A stretch of 64,000 nucleotides of DNA from an uncultured Porphyromonadaceae bacterium (GCA_900545915.1 URAV01000006.1:47369-111368); one strand, 5' to 3'; numbered from the stretch's first letter, positions 45,734 through 54,802 are shown. The notes: a model not told the origin generated them from the letters alone. A program made the numbers and translations.

Positions 45734-45752
45734 TACTCGAAAAATATTTTTT

Positions 45753-46295
45753 ATGACAGATACGATTGCACAATTTGAACATGTTATAAGCATTTGTCGT
45801 GATTTATATGCCAAAAAGCTGAAAGATTACGGCCCTTCATGGCGTATCATGCGTCCTCAGTCTATAACCGATCAGATATTTATTAAGGCTAATCGGATTC
45901 GGAGTATTGAAACGAAAGGAGAATGCAAAGTAAACGAGGGGATTCGTTCTGAGTTGATCGCTATAGTCAACTACGGTATTATAGGACTTATCCAGTTAGA
46001 GTTAGGGTATTCGGACGGAGAGGATATTTCTGTAGAAAAGGCTCTTGAACTGTATGATAAATATATGGATGAAACCAAACGTTTGATGTATGCTAAAAAT
46101 CATGATTATGATGAGGCTTGGCGTAGCATGAGAACGAGTTCTTATACCGATCTCATCTTGATGAAAATATACCGCACCAAACAGATCGAAAATAATGAGG
46201 GGAAAACTCTTGTTTCTGAAGGAGTGGACGCTAATTATATGGATATGATCAATTATTCTCTTTTTGGGTTGATAAAGTTGGAGTATGGAGAATAA
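45753..46295 (+). CDS. DUF1599-domain protein, two tandem copies
   Basis: 180 residues from the ATG at 45753; the frame runs 10 codons further but across the -7 box. The protein is two similar halves: CRDLYAKKLKDYGPSWRIMR then KRLMYAKNHDYDEAWRSMR, each followed by a D-I/L-hydrophobic, K-hydrophobic, R block and by a MINYS/IVNYG-hydrophobic-GLI stretch. The family has been suggested to be associated with nucleotide modification. It is conserved in Bacteroidales next to the DoxX-like gene, which it overlaps by 11 nt. Confidence 0.88.
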   Translation: MTDTIAQFEHVISICRDLYAKKLKDYGPSWRIMRPQSITDQIFIKANRIRSIETKGECKVNEGIRSELIAIVNYGIIGLIQLELGYSDGEDISVEKALELYDKYMDETKRLMYAKNHDYDEAWRSMRTSSYTDLILMKIYRTKQIENNEGKTLVSEGVDANYMDMINYSLFGLIKLEYGE

Positions 46296-47640
46296 AACGG
46301 AAATAAAAGCTTCGTCGGTACGAGATCGGATTTTATGGTTGTTGGTGATAGCCTCTCGGTTGATTGTCGGAGCGACTTTTATCTTTTCCGGTTTTGTAAA
46401 AGCAATTGATCCTACGGGATCTGCTATTAAATTCGAAGAGTATTTTTCTGTTTTAGGTATTGGATTTTTATCTCCTTTATCGCTTTTTTTCGGTGTAGTA
46501 TTAGCTGCGTTTGAATTTTTGCTGGGAATAAATACCTTGCTCGGTTCTTATCGAAAGCTGACCTCATGGCTGGTTTTGTTGGTCATGTGTTTTATGACTC
46601 CGTTGACGCTCTATCTGGCGATAGCTAATCCGGTAAGTGATTGCGGATGTTTTGGCGATGCTCTTGTTTTGACCAATTGGGAGACTTTTTTTAAAAATGT
46701 TTTTTTACTGATTCCCGTATTATTTCTTATCCGTTGTAATAGTTTGGTAAAGGGGGTGTATAATAAACCCGTTCAGTGGCTTACTGTATTATATTCTCTT
46801 ATATTTGCTCTTGCTTTGACATGGTTTGGCGTTTATTTTCAGCCTATATTGGATTTTCGCCCTTATAAAGTAGGAATGAATATATTAGATGCTATGCCGG
46901 GTGGAAATATTGATGCCGGAGATGATTATCTTTTTGTTTACGAGAAAGAAGGTATCCGAAAAGAATTTTCTTTAAACGATATTCCTATGGATGATACTGC
47001 ATGGGTATTTGTAGATCGGATAGAGAAAAAAAATATATCGGATAAAGAAAAGTCTTCGATCGAAGATTTTATTATTCGTTCTGGGAAAGATGATACCGAT
47101 ATAGCCCGAGATATATTAGAAGATCCGCAATATACTTTTTTATTGCTTACTCCGTCTTTAGAAAATGCGGATGAAAGCGAGATTGATAAAATAAACGATT
47201 TGTATGATTATGCTTCGGCTTATGGATATAATTTTTATTGCGTGACTGCATCATCTGATTCGGCAATTGCTGTTTGGCAGGATAATACAGGGGCTGATTA
47301 TCCTTTTTATAAGATGGATGAGACTACGATAAAAACGATTATACGGGGTAATCCGGGCATAATGCTTCTACATGAAGGAACGATTGTATGGAAACAACTT
47401 CCTTCGCATTTGCCGGATGAAGCTCAGTTGAATGATAAAATAGAAAATCTTCCGATCGGACGTACATGGATATATGACGGATCGAAAAATTTAGGAATAT
47501 TGGTATTGATTTATACCGTACCTATGTTTATTTTGTTGTTGACTGAGAAAACGGTTGCTGCTATTATCGGTAAAATACGAGAAGCTCGGCGAAAGAGAAG
47601 AGAGAAACATATCTCGGTATCGCAGGAAAAACAAGAATAA
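46285..47640 (+). CDS. DoxX/MauE-like membrane protein (BT_3928 family)
   Basis: 451 residues. A DoxX-like membrane domain comes first (about 10-170, four to five helices; GATFIFSGFVKAIDPTGSAIKFEEYF), with a cysteine pair in SDCGCFGDAL typical of MauE-type redox-associated proteins. A soluble part of about 210 residues follows, with a thioredoxin-like flavour but no CxxC that I can see. The last helix and a basic tail are at about 405-451. It is probably involved in periplasmic thiol redox; inferred. The gene lies directly before tpiA, an order conserved in Bacteroides. Confidence 0.85.
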   Translation: MENKTEIKASSVRDRILWLLVIASRLIVGATFIFSGFVKAIDPTGSAIKFEEYFSVLGIGFLSPLSLFFGVVLAAFEFLLGINTLLGSYRKLTSWLVLLVMCFMTPLTLYLAIANPVSDCGCFGDALVLTNWETFFKNVFLLIPVLFLIRCNSLVKGVYNKPVQWLTVLYSLIFALALTWFGVYFQPILDFRPYKVGMNILDAMPGGNIDAGDDYLFVYEKEGIRKEFSLNDIPMDDTAWVFVDRIEKKNISDKEKSSIEDFIIRSGKDDTDIARDILEDPQYTFLLLTPSLENADESEIDKINDLYDYASAYGYNFYCVTASSDSAIAVWQDNTGADYPFYKMDETTIKTIIRGNPGIMLLHEGTIVWKQLPSHLPDEAQLNDKIENLPIGRTWIYDGSKNLGILVLIYTVPMFILLLTEKTVAAIIGKIREARRKRREKHISVSQEKQE

Positions 47641-47679
47641 TAGTTATTTTATTATATAACCACACAATTAATATTTGTT

Positions 47680-48435
47680 ATGAGAAAAAACATTGTTGCA
47701 GGTAACTGGAAAATGAACAAGACACTTCAAGAAGGTCTTGAATTGGCTAAAGGTATTGAGGCTGCTTTGGCGGGAAAAACTCCTAATTGCGATGTAATTA
47801 TCGGTACTCCTTTTATTCATTTGGCCTCTGTTGTAAACGCTATCGATACTAATAAAATAGGTGTTGCTGCAGAGAACTGTGCAGATAAAGTTTCTGGTGC
47901 TTATACCGGAGAGGTTTCTGCTCAGATGGTTGCTTCTACTGGTGCTAAATATGTGATTCTCGGCCATTCTGAGCGTCGTGCTTATTATCATGAGACTCCG
48001 GAAATTTTGAAAGAGAAGACAATCCTCGCTTTAGCTAATGGTTTGACTCCCATTTTTTGTATTGGAGAAGTGCTTAAGGAAAGAGAAGCCGGGAAACATT
48101 TTGATGTAGTAAAGGCTCAGATAGAGGAATCTTTGTTTAATTTGTCAGCAGAAGATTTTGGAAAAATCGTATTGGCTTATGAACCGGTATGGGCTATCGG
48201 AACAGGAAAAACTGCTACTGCAGAACAGGCTCAAGAAATGCATGCGTTTATTCGTAAAACTATTGCTGATAAATATGGAAATGAAGTAGCTGGAAACTGT
48301 TCTATCCTTTATGGAGGAAGTTGTAAGCCTTCGAATGCAAAAGAATTGTTTGCAAATAAAGACGTGGACGGAGGACTTATCGGGGGTGCAGCTTTGGAAG
48401 TGGATTCGTTCATGGGCATTATCAACGCATTTTAA
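47680..48435 (+). CDS. tpiA: Triose-phosphate isomerase
   Basis: 251 residues, TIM barrel. It interconverts glyceraldehyde-3-phosphate and dihydroxyacetone phosphate. Catalytic residues are present: Lys in AGNWKMNK (about 12), His in ILGHSERR (about 94), Glu in VLAYEPVWAIGTGKTAT (about 167; the second half is the flexible loop) and the phosphate-binding GGSCKP and LIGGAALE. A hairpin terminator follows directly. Confidence 0.98.
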   Translation: MRKNIVAGNWKMNKTLQEGLELAKGIEAALAGKTPNCDVIIGTPFIHLASVVNAIDTNKIGVAAENCADKVSGAYTGEVSAQMVASTGAKYVILGHSERRAYYHETPEILKEKTILALANGLTPIFCIGEVLKEREAGKHFDVVKAQIEESLFNLSAEDFGKIVLAYEPVWAIGTGKTATAEQAQEMHAFIRKTIADKYGNEVAGNCSILYGGSCKPSNAKELFANKDVDGGLIGGAALEVDSFMGIINAF

Positions 48436-48452
48436 ATAATTAAACAGGTTAT

Positions 48453-48492
48453 AAGCTGCGAAAGTAAGATAGAATGCTTACTTTTGCAGCTT
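48453..48492 (+). terminator. tpiA terminator overlapping the next promoter
   Basis: AAGCTGCGAAAGTAAG (48453-48468), 8-nt loop, CTTACTTTTGCAGCTT (48477-48492), then TCTT. The right arm contains the -7 box of the following gene. Confidence 0.8.
48479..48486 (+). promoter_or_regulatory. -7 box for the SPOR-domain gene
   Basis: TACTTTTG, 24 nt before the ATG at 48511, located inside the terminator stem of tpiA. Confidence 0.5.
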
Positions 48493-48510
48493 TCTTATCT
48501 GTATAAGCCT

Positions 48511-49014
48511 ATGAAAAGGAGAAGTGTTTTATTGATCGTTTTATTATCGCTTGTAGGTTGGTGTGGTGTATATGCTCAGGTGCAGGTAGCAGATACTTCA
48601 ATTGTTCAGTCATTGGAGCGAGTTTCCGGAAATGCACGTGTCCGTTTGTTTCAGGATGCGCGTCTTACCGATCGTTTGGCAAGGCGAACAAGTAGTACCG
48701 CTTTATCCGGAACATCATCGAGAGATCAGAATTATATAACGGTTCGCGGGTATCGGATACAGGTTTTCTCGGATAATAATCAGAGAAGATCTAAGGATGA
48801 AGCATATCATAAGGCTGCTATGATAAAAGATGCAGATCCTGAGTTAGCTACTTACGTGACGTTTACATCTCCTTTTTGGAGGCTTAGAGTAGGAGATTTT
48901 CGTTCATTTGAAGAAGCGAACCTCAAGTTGATCGAATTAAAGAATTCATTCCCTCAATTTAGGGAAATGCGTGTTGTGAAGGATATGATCCGCTTGACAC
49001 GTACTGTTGAATGA
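48511..49014 (+). CDS. SPOR-domain protein
   Basis: 167 residues from the ATG at 48511 (a longer frame to 48484 would start in the terminator). A signal peptide ends near VYAQ (about 23). A SPOR domain occupies the C-terminal part (about 80-160; YITVRGYRIQVFSDNNQR and FWRLRVGDFRSFEEANLKL). SPOR domains bind denuded peptidoglycan glycan strands, often at the division site. The middle is rich in Ser, Thr and Arg and probably disordered. It is followed by folE after 25 nt. Confidence 0.88.
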   Translation: MKRRSVLLIVLLSLVGWCGVYAQVQVADTSIVQSLERVSGNARVRLFQDARLTDRLARRTSSTALSGTSSRDQNYITVRGYRIQVFSDNNQRRSKDEAYHKAAMIKDADPELATYVTFTSPFWRLRVGDFRSFEEANLKLIELKNSFPQFREMRVVKDMIRLTRTVE

Positions 49015-49039
49015 AGATTATAAATAAGATTTTGACAAT

Positions 49040-49639
49040 ATGCAAAAGATACAGGACCGGTTGTCTGATCGAGAACGGGAAGATCTGATAGCCGGACATT
49101 ATAAAAGTATATTAGAATTGTTGGGTGAGGATGTAAACCGGGAGGGATTAGAAAAAACACCCGTACGGGTTGCTCGAGCTATGAAATTTTTAACGAGCGG
49201 TTATGACCAGTCGCCCGAAGAGATTCTCCGTTCGGCTATCTTTCATGAAAATTATGGAGATTCTCAGCGAATAGTTCTTGTAAAAGATATAGAGTTCTAT
49301 TCTTTGTGTGAACATCACATGCTTCCTTTTTTCGGTAAAGTGCACATCGGATATATGCCGGGAGATAAGATTGTGGGTTTGAGTAAACCAGCTCGGCTTG
49401 TTGAGGCTTTTGCTCGAAGATTTCAGGTTCAGGAGCGTATGACTCGTGAAATATTGGATTGTTTTGATGCTGTAATCGAACCGTATGGGACTATCGTTAT
49501 GGTAGAGGCGCGTCATCTGTGTATGCAGATGAGAGGAGTTGAGAAACAGAATGCATCGACTACGACCTGCTTATATTCTGGTAATTTTAAGGATAGAGAA
49601 TTGAGAGAAGAATTTTTTTCGATGTTACGCAGTCGTTAA
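49040..49639 (+). CDS. folE: GTP cyclohydrolase I
   Basis: 199 residues. It makes 7,8-dihydroneopterin triphosphate from GTP, the first step of folate (and queuosine) synthesis. Zinc ligands are present: Cys in YSLCEHHMLPF and the paired His; a second Cys in ARHLCMQMRGV. Substrate-binding GYMPGDKIVGLSKPARLVEAFARRFQ-region residues are conserved. This is the type IA, zinc-dependent form. Confidence 0.97.
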   Translation: MQKIQDRLSDREREDLIAGHYKSILELLGEDVNREGLEKTPVRVARAMKFLTSGYDQSPEEILRSAIFHENYGDSQRIVLVKDIEFYSLCEHHMLPFFGKVHIGYMPGDKIVGLSKPARLVEAFARRFQVQERMTREILDCFDAVIEPYGTIVMVEARHLCMQMRGVEKQNASTTTCLYSGNFKDRELREEFFSMLRSR

Positions 49640-49762
49640 TATTATAGGATCGTTTGATATGATTTAGATATTAAGCGGTTAGTATTCAAAAAGTAATAGG
49701 AGTAGGGCCTGAAAAAGGTAAAAAAATAATATTTAGCATTTGCACAACTCAAAATAACGCTT

Positions 49763-49770
49763 TATATTTG
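49763..49770 (+). promoter_or_regulatory. -7 box for the tRNA-Gly/Leu/Leu cluster
   Basis: TATATTTG, 11 nt before the tRNA-Gly; TTG-containing -33 candidate (TTTGCA) about 25 nt upstream. Confidence 0.6.
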
Positions 49771-49781
49771 CAGTCGCAATT

Positions 49782-49857
49782 GCGAAAGTAGCTCAGTTGG
49801 TAGAGCATAACCTTGCCAAGGTTAGGGTCGCGGGTTCGAGTCCCGTCTTTCGCTCCA
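49782..49857 (+). tRNA. tRNA-Gly (GCC)
   Basis: Cloverleaf with acceptor GCGAAAG/CTTTCGC, D-loop GCTCAGTTGGTAGAGC, anticodon GCC at 49815-49817, T-loop GGTTCGAGTCC, and encoded CCA at 49855-49857. Confidence 0.97.
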
Positions 49858-49881
49858 CGGTTTTTCCGTGATAGCGAGTAA

Positions 49882-49966
49882 GCCCAAATGGCGGAATTGG
49901 TAGACGCGCTAGTTTCAGGGACTAGTGTTTATTGCGAACGTGCAGGTTCGAGTCCTGTTTTGGGCA
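49882..49966 (+). tRNA. tRNA-Leu (CAG)
   Basis: Class II tRNA with a long variable arm. Acceptor GCCCAAA/TTTGGGC, anticodon CAG at 49916-49918, T-loop GGTTCGAGTCC, discriminator A at 49966. CCA is not encoded. Confidence 0.95.
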
Positions 49967-49984
49967 CGCTTCAAAAACAACGAT

Positions 49985-50068
49985 GTCCGGGTGGTGAAAT
50001 TGGTAGACACGCTACTTTGAGGGGGTAGTGATCGTTGGATCGTGTGAGTTCGAATCTCATCTCGGACA
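49985..50068 (+). tRNA. tRNA-Leu (GAG)
   Basis: Class II tRNA. Acceptor GTCCGGG/CTCGGAC (one G-T pair), anticodon GAG at 50019-50021, long variable arm, T-loop AGTTCGAATCT. CCA is not encoded. Confidence 0.95.
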
Positions 50069-50070
50069 CT

Positions 50071-50106
50071 AAAAAGGTTCTGTAAATTAATTTGCAGAGC
50101 CTTTTT
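50071..50106 (+). terminator. Terminator of the tRNA cluster
   Basis: AAAAAGGTTCTG pairs with CAGAGCCTTTTT (one G-T pair) around an A/T-rich loop, followed by CTTTTT. Confidence 0.87.
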
Positions 50107-50220
50107 CTTTTTAGGGAAAATAATTTTATTCCTGATAACGGATATGGTTTAAAAGCCTGCCTAATGATTCTCGAACAGCAAGAATACTGAAAAGCAGTTG
50201 TATTTCTAAAACTTAACAGC

Positions 50221-50228
50221 TACCTTTG
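50221..50228 (+). promoter_or_regulatory. -7 box for the acyltransferase gene
   Basis: TACCTTTG, 38 nt before the ATG at 50267. Confidence 0.55.
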
Positions 50229-50266
50229 TCTTTATATATTGATTGTAATTAACCGTAGTGTATTTT

Positions 50267-51004
50267 ATGTTAAGAATACTATTCTTTTTTTACCAGTGGC
50301 TTATTGCATTTCCTATTTTATTAGTATTGACTATAATAACAGCATTAGTGACGATTGTCGGTTGTTTTGTTGGAGACAGCAAGGTTTGGGGATACTATCC
50401 GGGACGCATTTGGTCTCAACTTTTTTGTTGGATCTCGTTTGTGCGAGTTAAAGTAAAAGGTCGGGAAAATATCGATAAGAAAACTTCTTATGTTTTTGTC
50501 GCAAACCATCAAGGGGCGTATGACATTTTTTTAATTTATGGTTTTTTAGGGCATAATTTTAAATGGATGATGAAAAAAAGCCTCAGGCGCATACCATTTG
50601 TCGGAAAAGCTTGTGCTGCAGCCGGACATATATTTGTAGATCGTTCCGGGCCTAAAAGTATTCGAGAAACACTGGATATGGCAGAACAGACCTTGAAACA
50701 CGGTATGTCCTTAGTTGTCTTTCCTGAAGGTTCGCGTACGTGGAACGGGAAACTTCAACGTTTTAAAAAGGGAGCTTATCAGTTGGCTATTGATTTAAAT
50801 TTGCCCGTGGTACCTTTAACGATTGACGGATCTTTCTCTGTATTGCCTCGTTCGTCATATTTGATAAAGCCGGGAAAAATGGTTTTAACGATTCATAAAC
50901 CTCTATTCCCTGACCCTGTTTCCGGTCATGATATTGAAACGCTTATGAAAAAGTCATACGAAGCAGTGGAGTCCGCTTTACCTAAAGAGGAAACAGCCTT
51001 GTAA
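50267..51004 (+). CDS. plsC: 1-acyl-sn-glycerol-3-phosphate acyltransferase (PlsC family)
   Basis: 245 residues from the ATG at 50267; a GTG at 50258 in the same frame is less likely. An N-terminal hydrophobic helix (about 5-35) is followed by the LPLAT domain with the catalytic NHxxxxD motif (NHQGAYD, about 78-84) and the glycerol-phosphate site FPEGSRTWNG (about 156-165). It adds the second acyl chain to lysophosphatidate in phospholipid synthesis at the inner membrane. Confidence 0.94.
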   Translation: MLRILFFFYQWLIAFPILLVLTIITALVTIVGCFVGDSKVWGYYPGRIWSQLFCWISFVRVKVKGRENIDKKTSYVFVANHQGAYDIFLIYGFLGHNFKWMMKKSLRRIPFVGKACAAAGHIFVDRSGPKSIRETLDMAEQTLKHGMSLVVFPEGSRTWNGKLQRFKKGAYQLAIDLNLPVVPLTIDGSFSVLPRSSYLIKPGKMVLTIHKPLFPDPVSGHDIETLMKKSYEAVESALPKEETAL

Positions 51005-51089
51005 AAAAAACTTAATCGAAAGTAAAAAAATATCGGTATGGTTTTGTAATAGAAAAATAAATTCGCACCTTTGCAGCGCAATAAAAAAT

Positions 51090-51160
51090 TGTCCTGTGGT
51101 GTAACGGTAGCACATCGGATTCTGGTTCCGCTTGTGAGGGTTCGAATCCTTCCAGGACAA
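51090..51160 (+). tRNA. tRNA-Gln (CTG)
   Basis: Acceptor TGTCCTG/CAGGACA, anticodon CTG at 51122-51124 in loop TTCTGGT, T-loop GGTTCGAATCC, discriminator A at 51160. No CCA is encoded (ACATG follows). A CACCTTTG box lies about 15 nt upstream. The outermost anticodon-stem pair is a mismatch. Confidence 0.94.
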
Positions 51161-51173
51161 CATGAATATTTAT

Positions 51174-51208
51174 AACCCACTTATTATCAATTGAATAATA
51201 GGTGGGTT
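51174..51208 (+). terminator. Terminator of tRNA-Gln
   Basis: 14-nt arms (51174-51187 with 51195-51208, one G-T pair), 7-nt loop, then TATTTTTA. Confidence 0.85.
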
Positions 51209-51431
51209 TATTTTTAGAGATCAAAATGGGGGGATGAATTTGATTTTGTTTGAAGGATGAAGAAAAAGAAGATGGGAACATCAGAAACGCTTCCCAATAT
51301 TTGTTATAACTTCGCAAGTTAACCATAATGATGTTGTAATAATTTGATATAAGTAGTTATAGTGCTTTTGCAAATTATCGATAATAAACTAATTGAGTTG
51401 TAAACTTCTTACAATATAATTTCTTATAAAT

Positions 51432-52208
51432 ATGATAAGGGCGATATTTTTAGATGTTGACGGTACGTTGGTAAGTTTTGACACTCATCGTGTGCCTCAG
51501 TCGGCAATAGATGCATTATGGCAAGTCCATAATTCAGGGTGTAAAATTATTATTGCAACAGGACGAGCTGCAAGTGATTTGCATGAAATAGAAGAAGTCC
51601 CTTTTGATGCCGTAATAGCCCTTAACGGTTCGGATTGCGTCTTGAGAGACGGTACTTCCGTGTCTAAAAAACAAATTTCTGATAAAGATTTTCAGAAGGC
51701 TTATGCTCTTTCTCGACAATTTGGGTTTCCGATAGCCGTTGAAACGAATAACGGGATTTTTGTTAATGAGTTGAACCCTATCGTTATAGAATTGGCGAGA
51801 TTGGTGGATCATCCTGTTCCACCGGTTATCGATATAGAAAAGGAGTTTATCGAGGGGAAATGTTGCCAGTTATGTTTTTATTGTGATGAAGAGACAGAAA
51901 AAGAAGTTATGGCTCAACTTCCGAATCTTTCCGCTTCCAGGTGGCATCCGATTTTTGCGGATATAAATGTGAAAGGCGTTGATAAAGCATCCGGTATTAG
52001 AGAATTTGCTTCTTATTATGATTTTGATATTTCGCATACAATAGCTTTTGGAGATGGGGGAAATGATATTTCAATGCTTCGGGAAGCCGGTATAGGGGTA
52101 GCTATGGGTGGAGCAGCCGAGTCTATACAAGCGGTATCCGACTATATAACAGATTCGGTTGATAATGACGGCATTCGAAATGCGTTAATTCATTTTGGCA
52201 TTATTTAA
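51432..52208 (+). CDS. Cof-type HAD-IIB phosphatase
   Basis: 258 residues. HAD motifs: I FLDVDGTLV (6-14, nucleophile D8), II IIATGRAA, III Lys in KGVDKASGI, and IV FGDGGNDISML. The C2B cap lies between about 85 and 190. Such enzymes remove phosphate from sugar phosphates, pyridoxal phosphate or flavin precursors; the substrate is unknown. No gene is close enough to suggest a pathway. Confidence 0.92.
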   Translation: MIRAIFLDVDGTLVSFDTHRVPQSAIDALWQVHNSGCKIIIATGRAASDLHEIEEVPFDAVIALNGSDCVLRDGTSVSKKQISDKDFQKAYALSRQFGFPIAVETNNGIFVNELNPIVIELARLVDHPVPPVIDIEKEFIEGKCCQLCFYCDEETEKEVMAQLPNLSASRWHPIFADINVKGVDKASGIREFASYYDFDISHTIAFGDGGNDISMLREAGIGVAMGGAAESIQAVSDYITDSVDNDGIRNALIHFGII

Positions 52209-52430
52209 AAAATCCGGGACTTTTTTGTGACATTGTAAAAATATTGAAAAGGTAAGAAAGAGTTTTTTAAGATTCGATAGAAATCTTATGTTGATAAGAT
52301 ATATTATATGGGGGCGTGATCGATTATCTGTAATTTTTCTAATGTTTAAAGAAAAGGTTAGAAAATAAAGGTGAAATTATTATGGATGAACGGTTAGGGT
52401 TATAGAAAAGTAAGAATTTTTATAATAAGC

Positions 52431-52474
52431 ATATGGAGGGCTGTTTAAGTATTATCTTAGACAGCCCTCCATAT
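52431..52474 (+). terminator. Very strong hairpin terminator, 222 nt after the phosphatase gene
   Basis: 19-bp stem (52431-52449 with 52456-52474, one G-T pair), 6-nt loop TATTAT, then ATTTTATTTT. The 222 nt between the phosphatase stop and this hairpin hold no gene or RNA I recognise. Confidence 0.88.
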
Positions 52475-52872
52475 ATTTTATTTTCGCTTAATAAATTTAT
52501 TATATATGCTTAGGCAGGCTCTTGAAGTCCTATTTTATTTTTTCTCGGGAATTATTACGGTAAGATTTATTTTCTTAAGAACAAATCGGCGTTTGTAAGT
52601 GTTAGATAATCACATCGCTTAATAATAAGTTATAAGGGATTATAATGCAATTAAAAATATCGTTAGAATTGAATAAGAATGAATAGGAATGTTAATCTAT
52701 TTGTTAATATTTCCTTCAAAGTTAATGACGATATTTATTCTTGACGAAAGTATCAGGATTTACATTTAGAGAACTTTATTTTTCTAAATATAATCTTGAT
52801 CGTGATTAATTAACCAATTAAAGTTTGACTGTAATAATGCAGTGTACAATTAAAGAAGAATTAAGACAGTTG
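52475..52872. other. 398-nt gene-free stretch upstream of the fimbrial operon
   Basis: A/T-rich region expected to carry the fimbrial operon promoter. I see no convincing TAnnTTTG box, no flanking inverted repeats of the kind that make a promoter invertible, and no RNA family. Confidence 0.5.
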
Positions 52873-53673
52873 ATGAATAGGATTCTATGTGTTCTTATCG
52901 GTATAATGTCTGTTCTTTCTTCAGGACGAGCACAAGAGAATTTTCCGATTTCGATCAATATAGAACCTGAGAAGATGAGGCTTTCTGGGGGTTATTCGGA
53001 ATATGATAATTACTCAGTCGAAAGAGAGAGAGATACTATATTATCCGATATAATATTTGTTACCGATACGGTTATCGATAATACGACTCTTTTGTCTGAT
53101 AGTGCGGAAATCAATATTTATGCGGAGACTTCATGGGAAAAAATGAGATCCCGAAATTTACATTGGAATCTTAAAACGAATCTTCTGTATGCTGCAACAT
53201 TAACTCCAAATCTGGGGTTGGAAATTAGTTGGGGAACACAGTTGAGTTTAAATATAACGGGAAGTTATAATCCTTGGAATCGTAAGGGTAAAAAGGGGGA
53301 TAATGATAAGATTGTACACTGGATGGCACAACCGGAGTTGAGGTATTGGTTTTGCGAACCGACAGGTGGACATTTTATTGGTATTCATGCTGTTGTGACT
53401 AAATATAATATTGGTGGGCATAAATTTTTCCACATTTTTGATAAAGGATATCGATATGAAGGTTGGGGAGTTGGTGGTGGATTTACTTATGGATATAGTT
53501 GGTTCTTGTCTAAAAAATGGGCGATTGAAGGATTTCTCGGTATTGGGGTAGTACAGCTTGGTTTTGATAAGTCGAATAATCGGATCTGGTGTTGTACCAA
53601 ATCAGAGCATTTTACTAAGACATACTTTGGGTTGACAAAAGTTGGTATTTCATTGATTTATAATATTAAATAA
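52873..53673 (+). CDS. DUF3575 protein of the fimbrial operon
   Basis: 266 residues from the ATG at 52873; the frame continues upstream to a TTG at 52825, but the signal peptide (ending near GRAQ, about 17-20) starts at this Met. The C-terminal two thirds match DUF3575: HWNLKTNLLYAATLTPNLGLEIS, LSLNITGSYNPWN, KIVHWMAQPELRYWFCEP, GHFIGIHAVV and GGGFTYGYSWFLSKKW. Alternating aromatic/polar strands suggest an outer-membrane beta-barrel. In Bacteroidales this gene usually opens Mfa/Fim-type operons, as here. Its exact job is unknown. The next gene starts after 7 nt. Confidence 0.87.
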   Translation: MNRILCVLIGIMSVLSSGRAQENFPISINIEPEKMRLSGGYSEYDNYSVERERDTILSDIIFVTDTVIDNTTLLSDSAEINIYAETSWEKMRSRNLHWNLKTNLLYAATLTPNLGLEISWGTQLSLNITGSYNPWNRKGKKGDNDKIVHWMAQPELRYWFCEPTGGHFIGIHAVVTKYNIGGHKFFHIFDKGYRYEGWGVGGGFTYGYSWFLSKKWAIEGFLGIGVVQLGFDKSNNRIWCCTKSEHFTKTYFGLTKVGISLIYNIK

Positions 53674-53680
53674 AAGAATA

Positions 53681-54802
53681 ATGAGAGTATCAAAAAATAT
53701 AATTATGTTCTTGTTTTTTTCATTGCTGACATTTGTTTATGGTGAGATAATAGCGGGAGAAAAAAACAGAAGAGGTCGGTTATCTATCTCTAACATTCAG
53801 ATACAGAATATTGGTGATAGTATAAGACTTTGTTTTGATTGTATTCCTGATTTGACTATGTTAAAAAAGAAGGAGAGAATTATAGTAACTCCCGTCATAT
53901 TTGACAGCATTCATCAAACTACTTTTTCTCCATTTGCGATAGTTGGAAGGAAAGAAAAAATGACATTTATCCGAAGTGCTGATTATCAGATAAATATGGA
54001 AATAGCAGATGATAATGGATTATTTCCATATAAAGCCGCTATAAAATATGCAGATTGGATGAAAGGAAGTACACTGGCTTTTAATACTGTAACTAAATTG
54101 TGTGCTAAACGATTTGTACAAGAAACTGTTTATGTAAAAGGAAAAGTCTTGCAAGATCCTGATATAAAAATTGTTGAAATTATTAAAGCCGTTGAACCTG
54201 TTTTAAGTACTGCTGAGAAATTGGCTCAGGATTATACCTTTCTTATTCCGGTTTCTCAGAGAATTGATTTTGATAAAACAAATAGAGAAGGTGCTGTTTC
54301 TGTTTTATTTTGTCCGGGATCTTCAGTGTTATCGTATGATTATCAAAATAATAGTAAAAATTTAGACTTGCTGGTCAGTATTATTAATGAAATTAATAAA
54401 TCTTCAGATAGTCGGATTACGGATATTTTGATTATCGGTTATGCTTCTCCTGAAGGAAAATATCGTTTGAATTTGGATTTTGCAGAAAAGCGAGCTATTG
54501 CTTTAAGGGATTATTTAGTACAGGAAACGGATATGCCTGTAAAATCGTTTGAAATAATCAATGGAGGAATAGATTGGCAGGGCTTGTATCAGTTGGTGAA
54601 TGAGTCTGATATGGTAGAAAAAGAAGAAATTCTCAAGATTATTGCTCCTTCTGTCATTGGAGAGGAGCAGGTTCGGAATGACAAGCTTATACATTTAAGA
54701 GATGGAATTCCTTATCGATATATGTTGAAGAACTTTTTCCCTCAATTGCGCTCGAGTACTTGCATTAGGATATTCTACAAGAATGTAGATGGGGAAAAAT
54801 GA
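53681..54802 (+). CDS. DUF3868 and OmpA-like protein of the fimbrial operon
   Basis: 373 residues with a signal peptide (about 1-25). The N-terminal DUF3868 region (about 30-150; LSISNIQIQNIGDSIRL) is followed by an OmpA-like peptidoglycan-binding domain (about 230-330), with IIGYASPEGKYRLNLDFAEKRA as the core. It probably ties the fimbrial assembly site to peptidoglycan. It is consistently paired with DUF3575 in Bacteroidales fimbrial loci; the mechanism is unknown. A gap of 53 nt separates it from the major subunit gene. Confidence 0.86.
   Translation: MRVSKNIIMFLFFSLLTFVYGEIIAGEKNRRGRLSISNIQIQNIGDSIRLCFDCIPDLTMLKKKERIIVTPVIFDSIHQTTFSPFAIVGRKEKMTFIRSADYQINMEIADDNGLFPYKAAIKYADWMKGSTLAFNTVTKLCAKRFVQETVYVKGKVLQDPDIKIVEIIKAVEPVLSTAEKLAQDYTFLIPVSQRIDFDKTNREGAVSVLFCPGSSVLSYDYQNNSKNLDLLVSIINEINKSSDSRITDILIIGYASPEGKYRLNLDFAEKRAIALRDYLVQETDMPVKSFEIINGGIDWQGLYQLVNESDMVEKEEILKIIAPSVIGEEQVRNDKLIHLRDGIPYRYMLKNFFPQLRSSTCIRIFYKNVDGEK

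Noticed and set aside
50139..50180. Another remnant of the palindromic repeat (AAAGCCTGCCTAA)
   Set aside because: Match to the repeat end is too short and there is no second end nearby.
52475..52872. Invertible (phase-variable) promoter for the fimbrial operon
   Set aside because: No pair of inverted repeats flanking a promoter and no invertase gene in the window.
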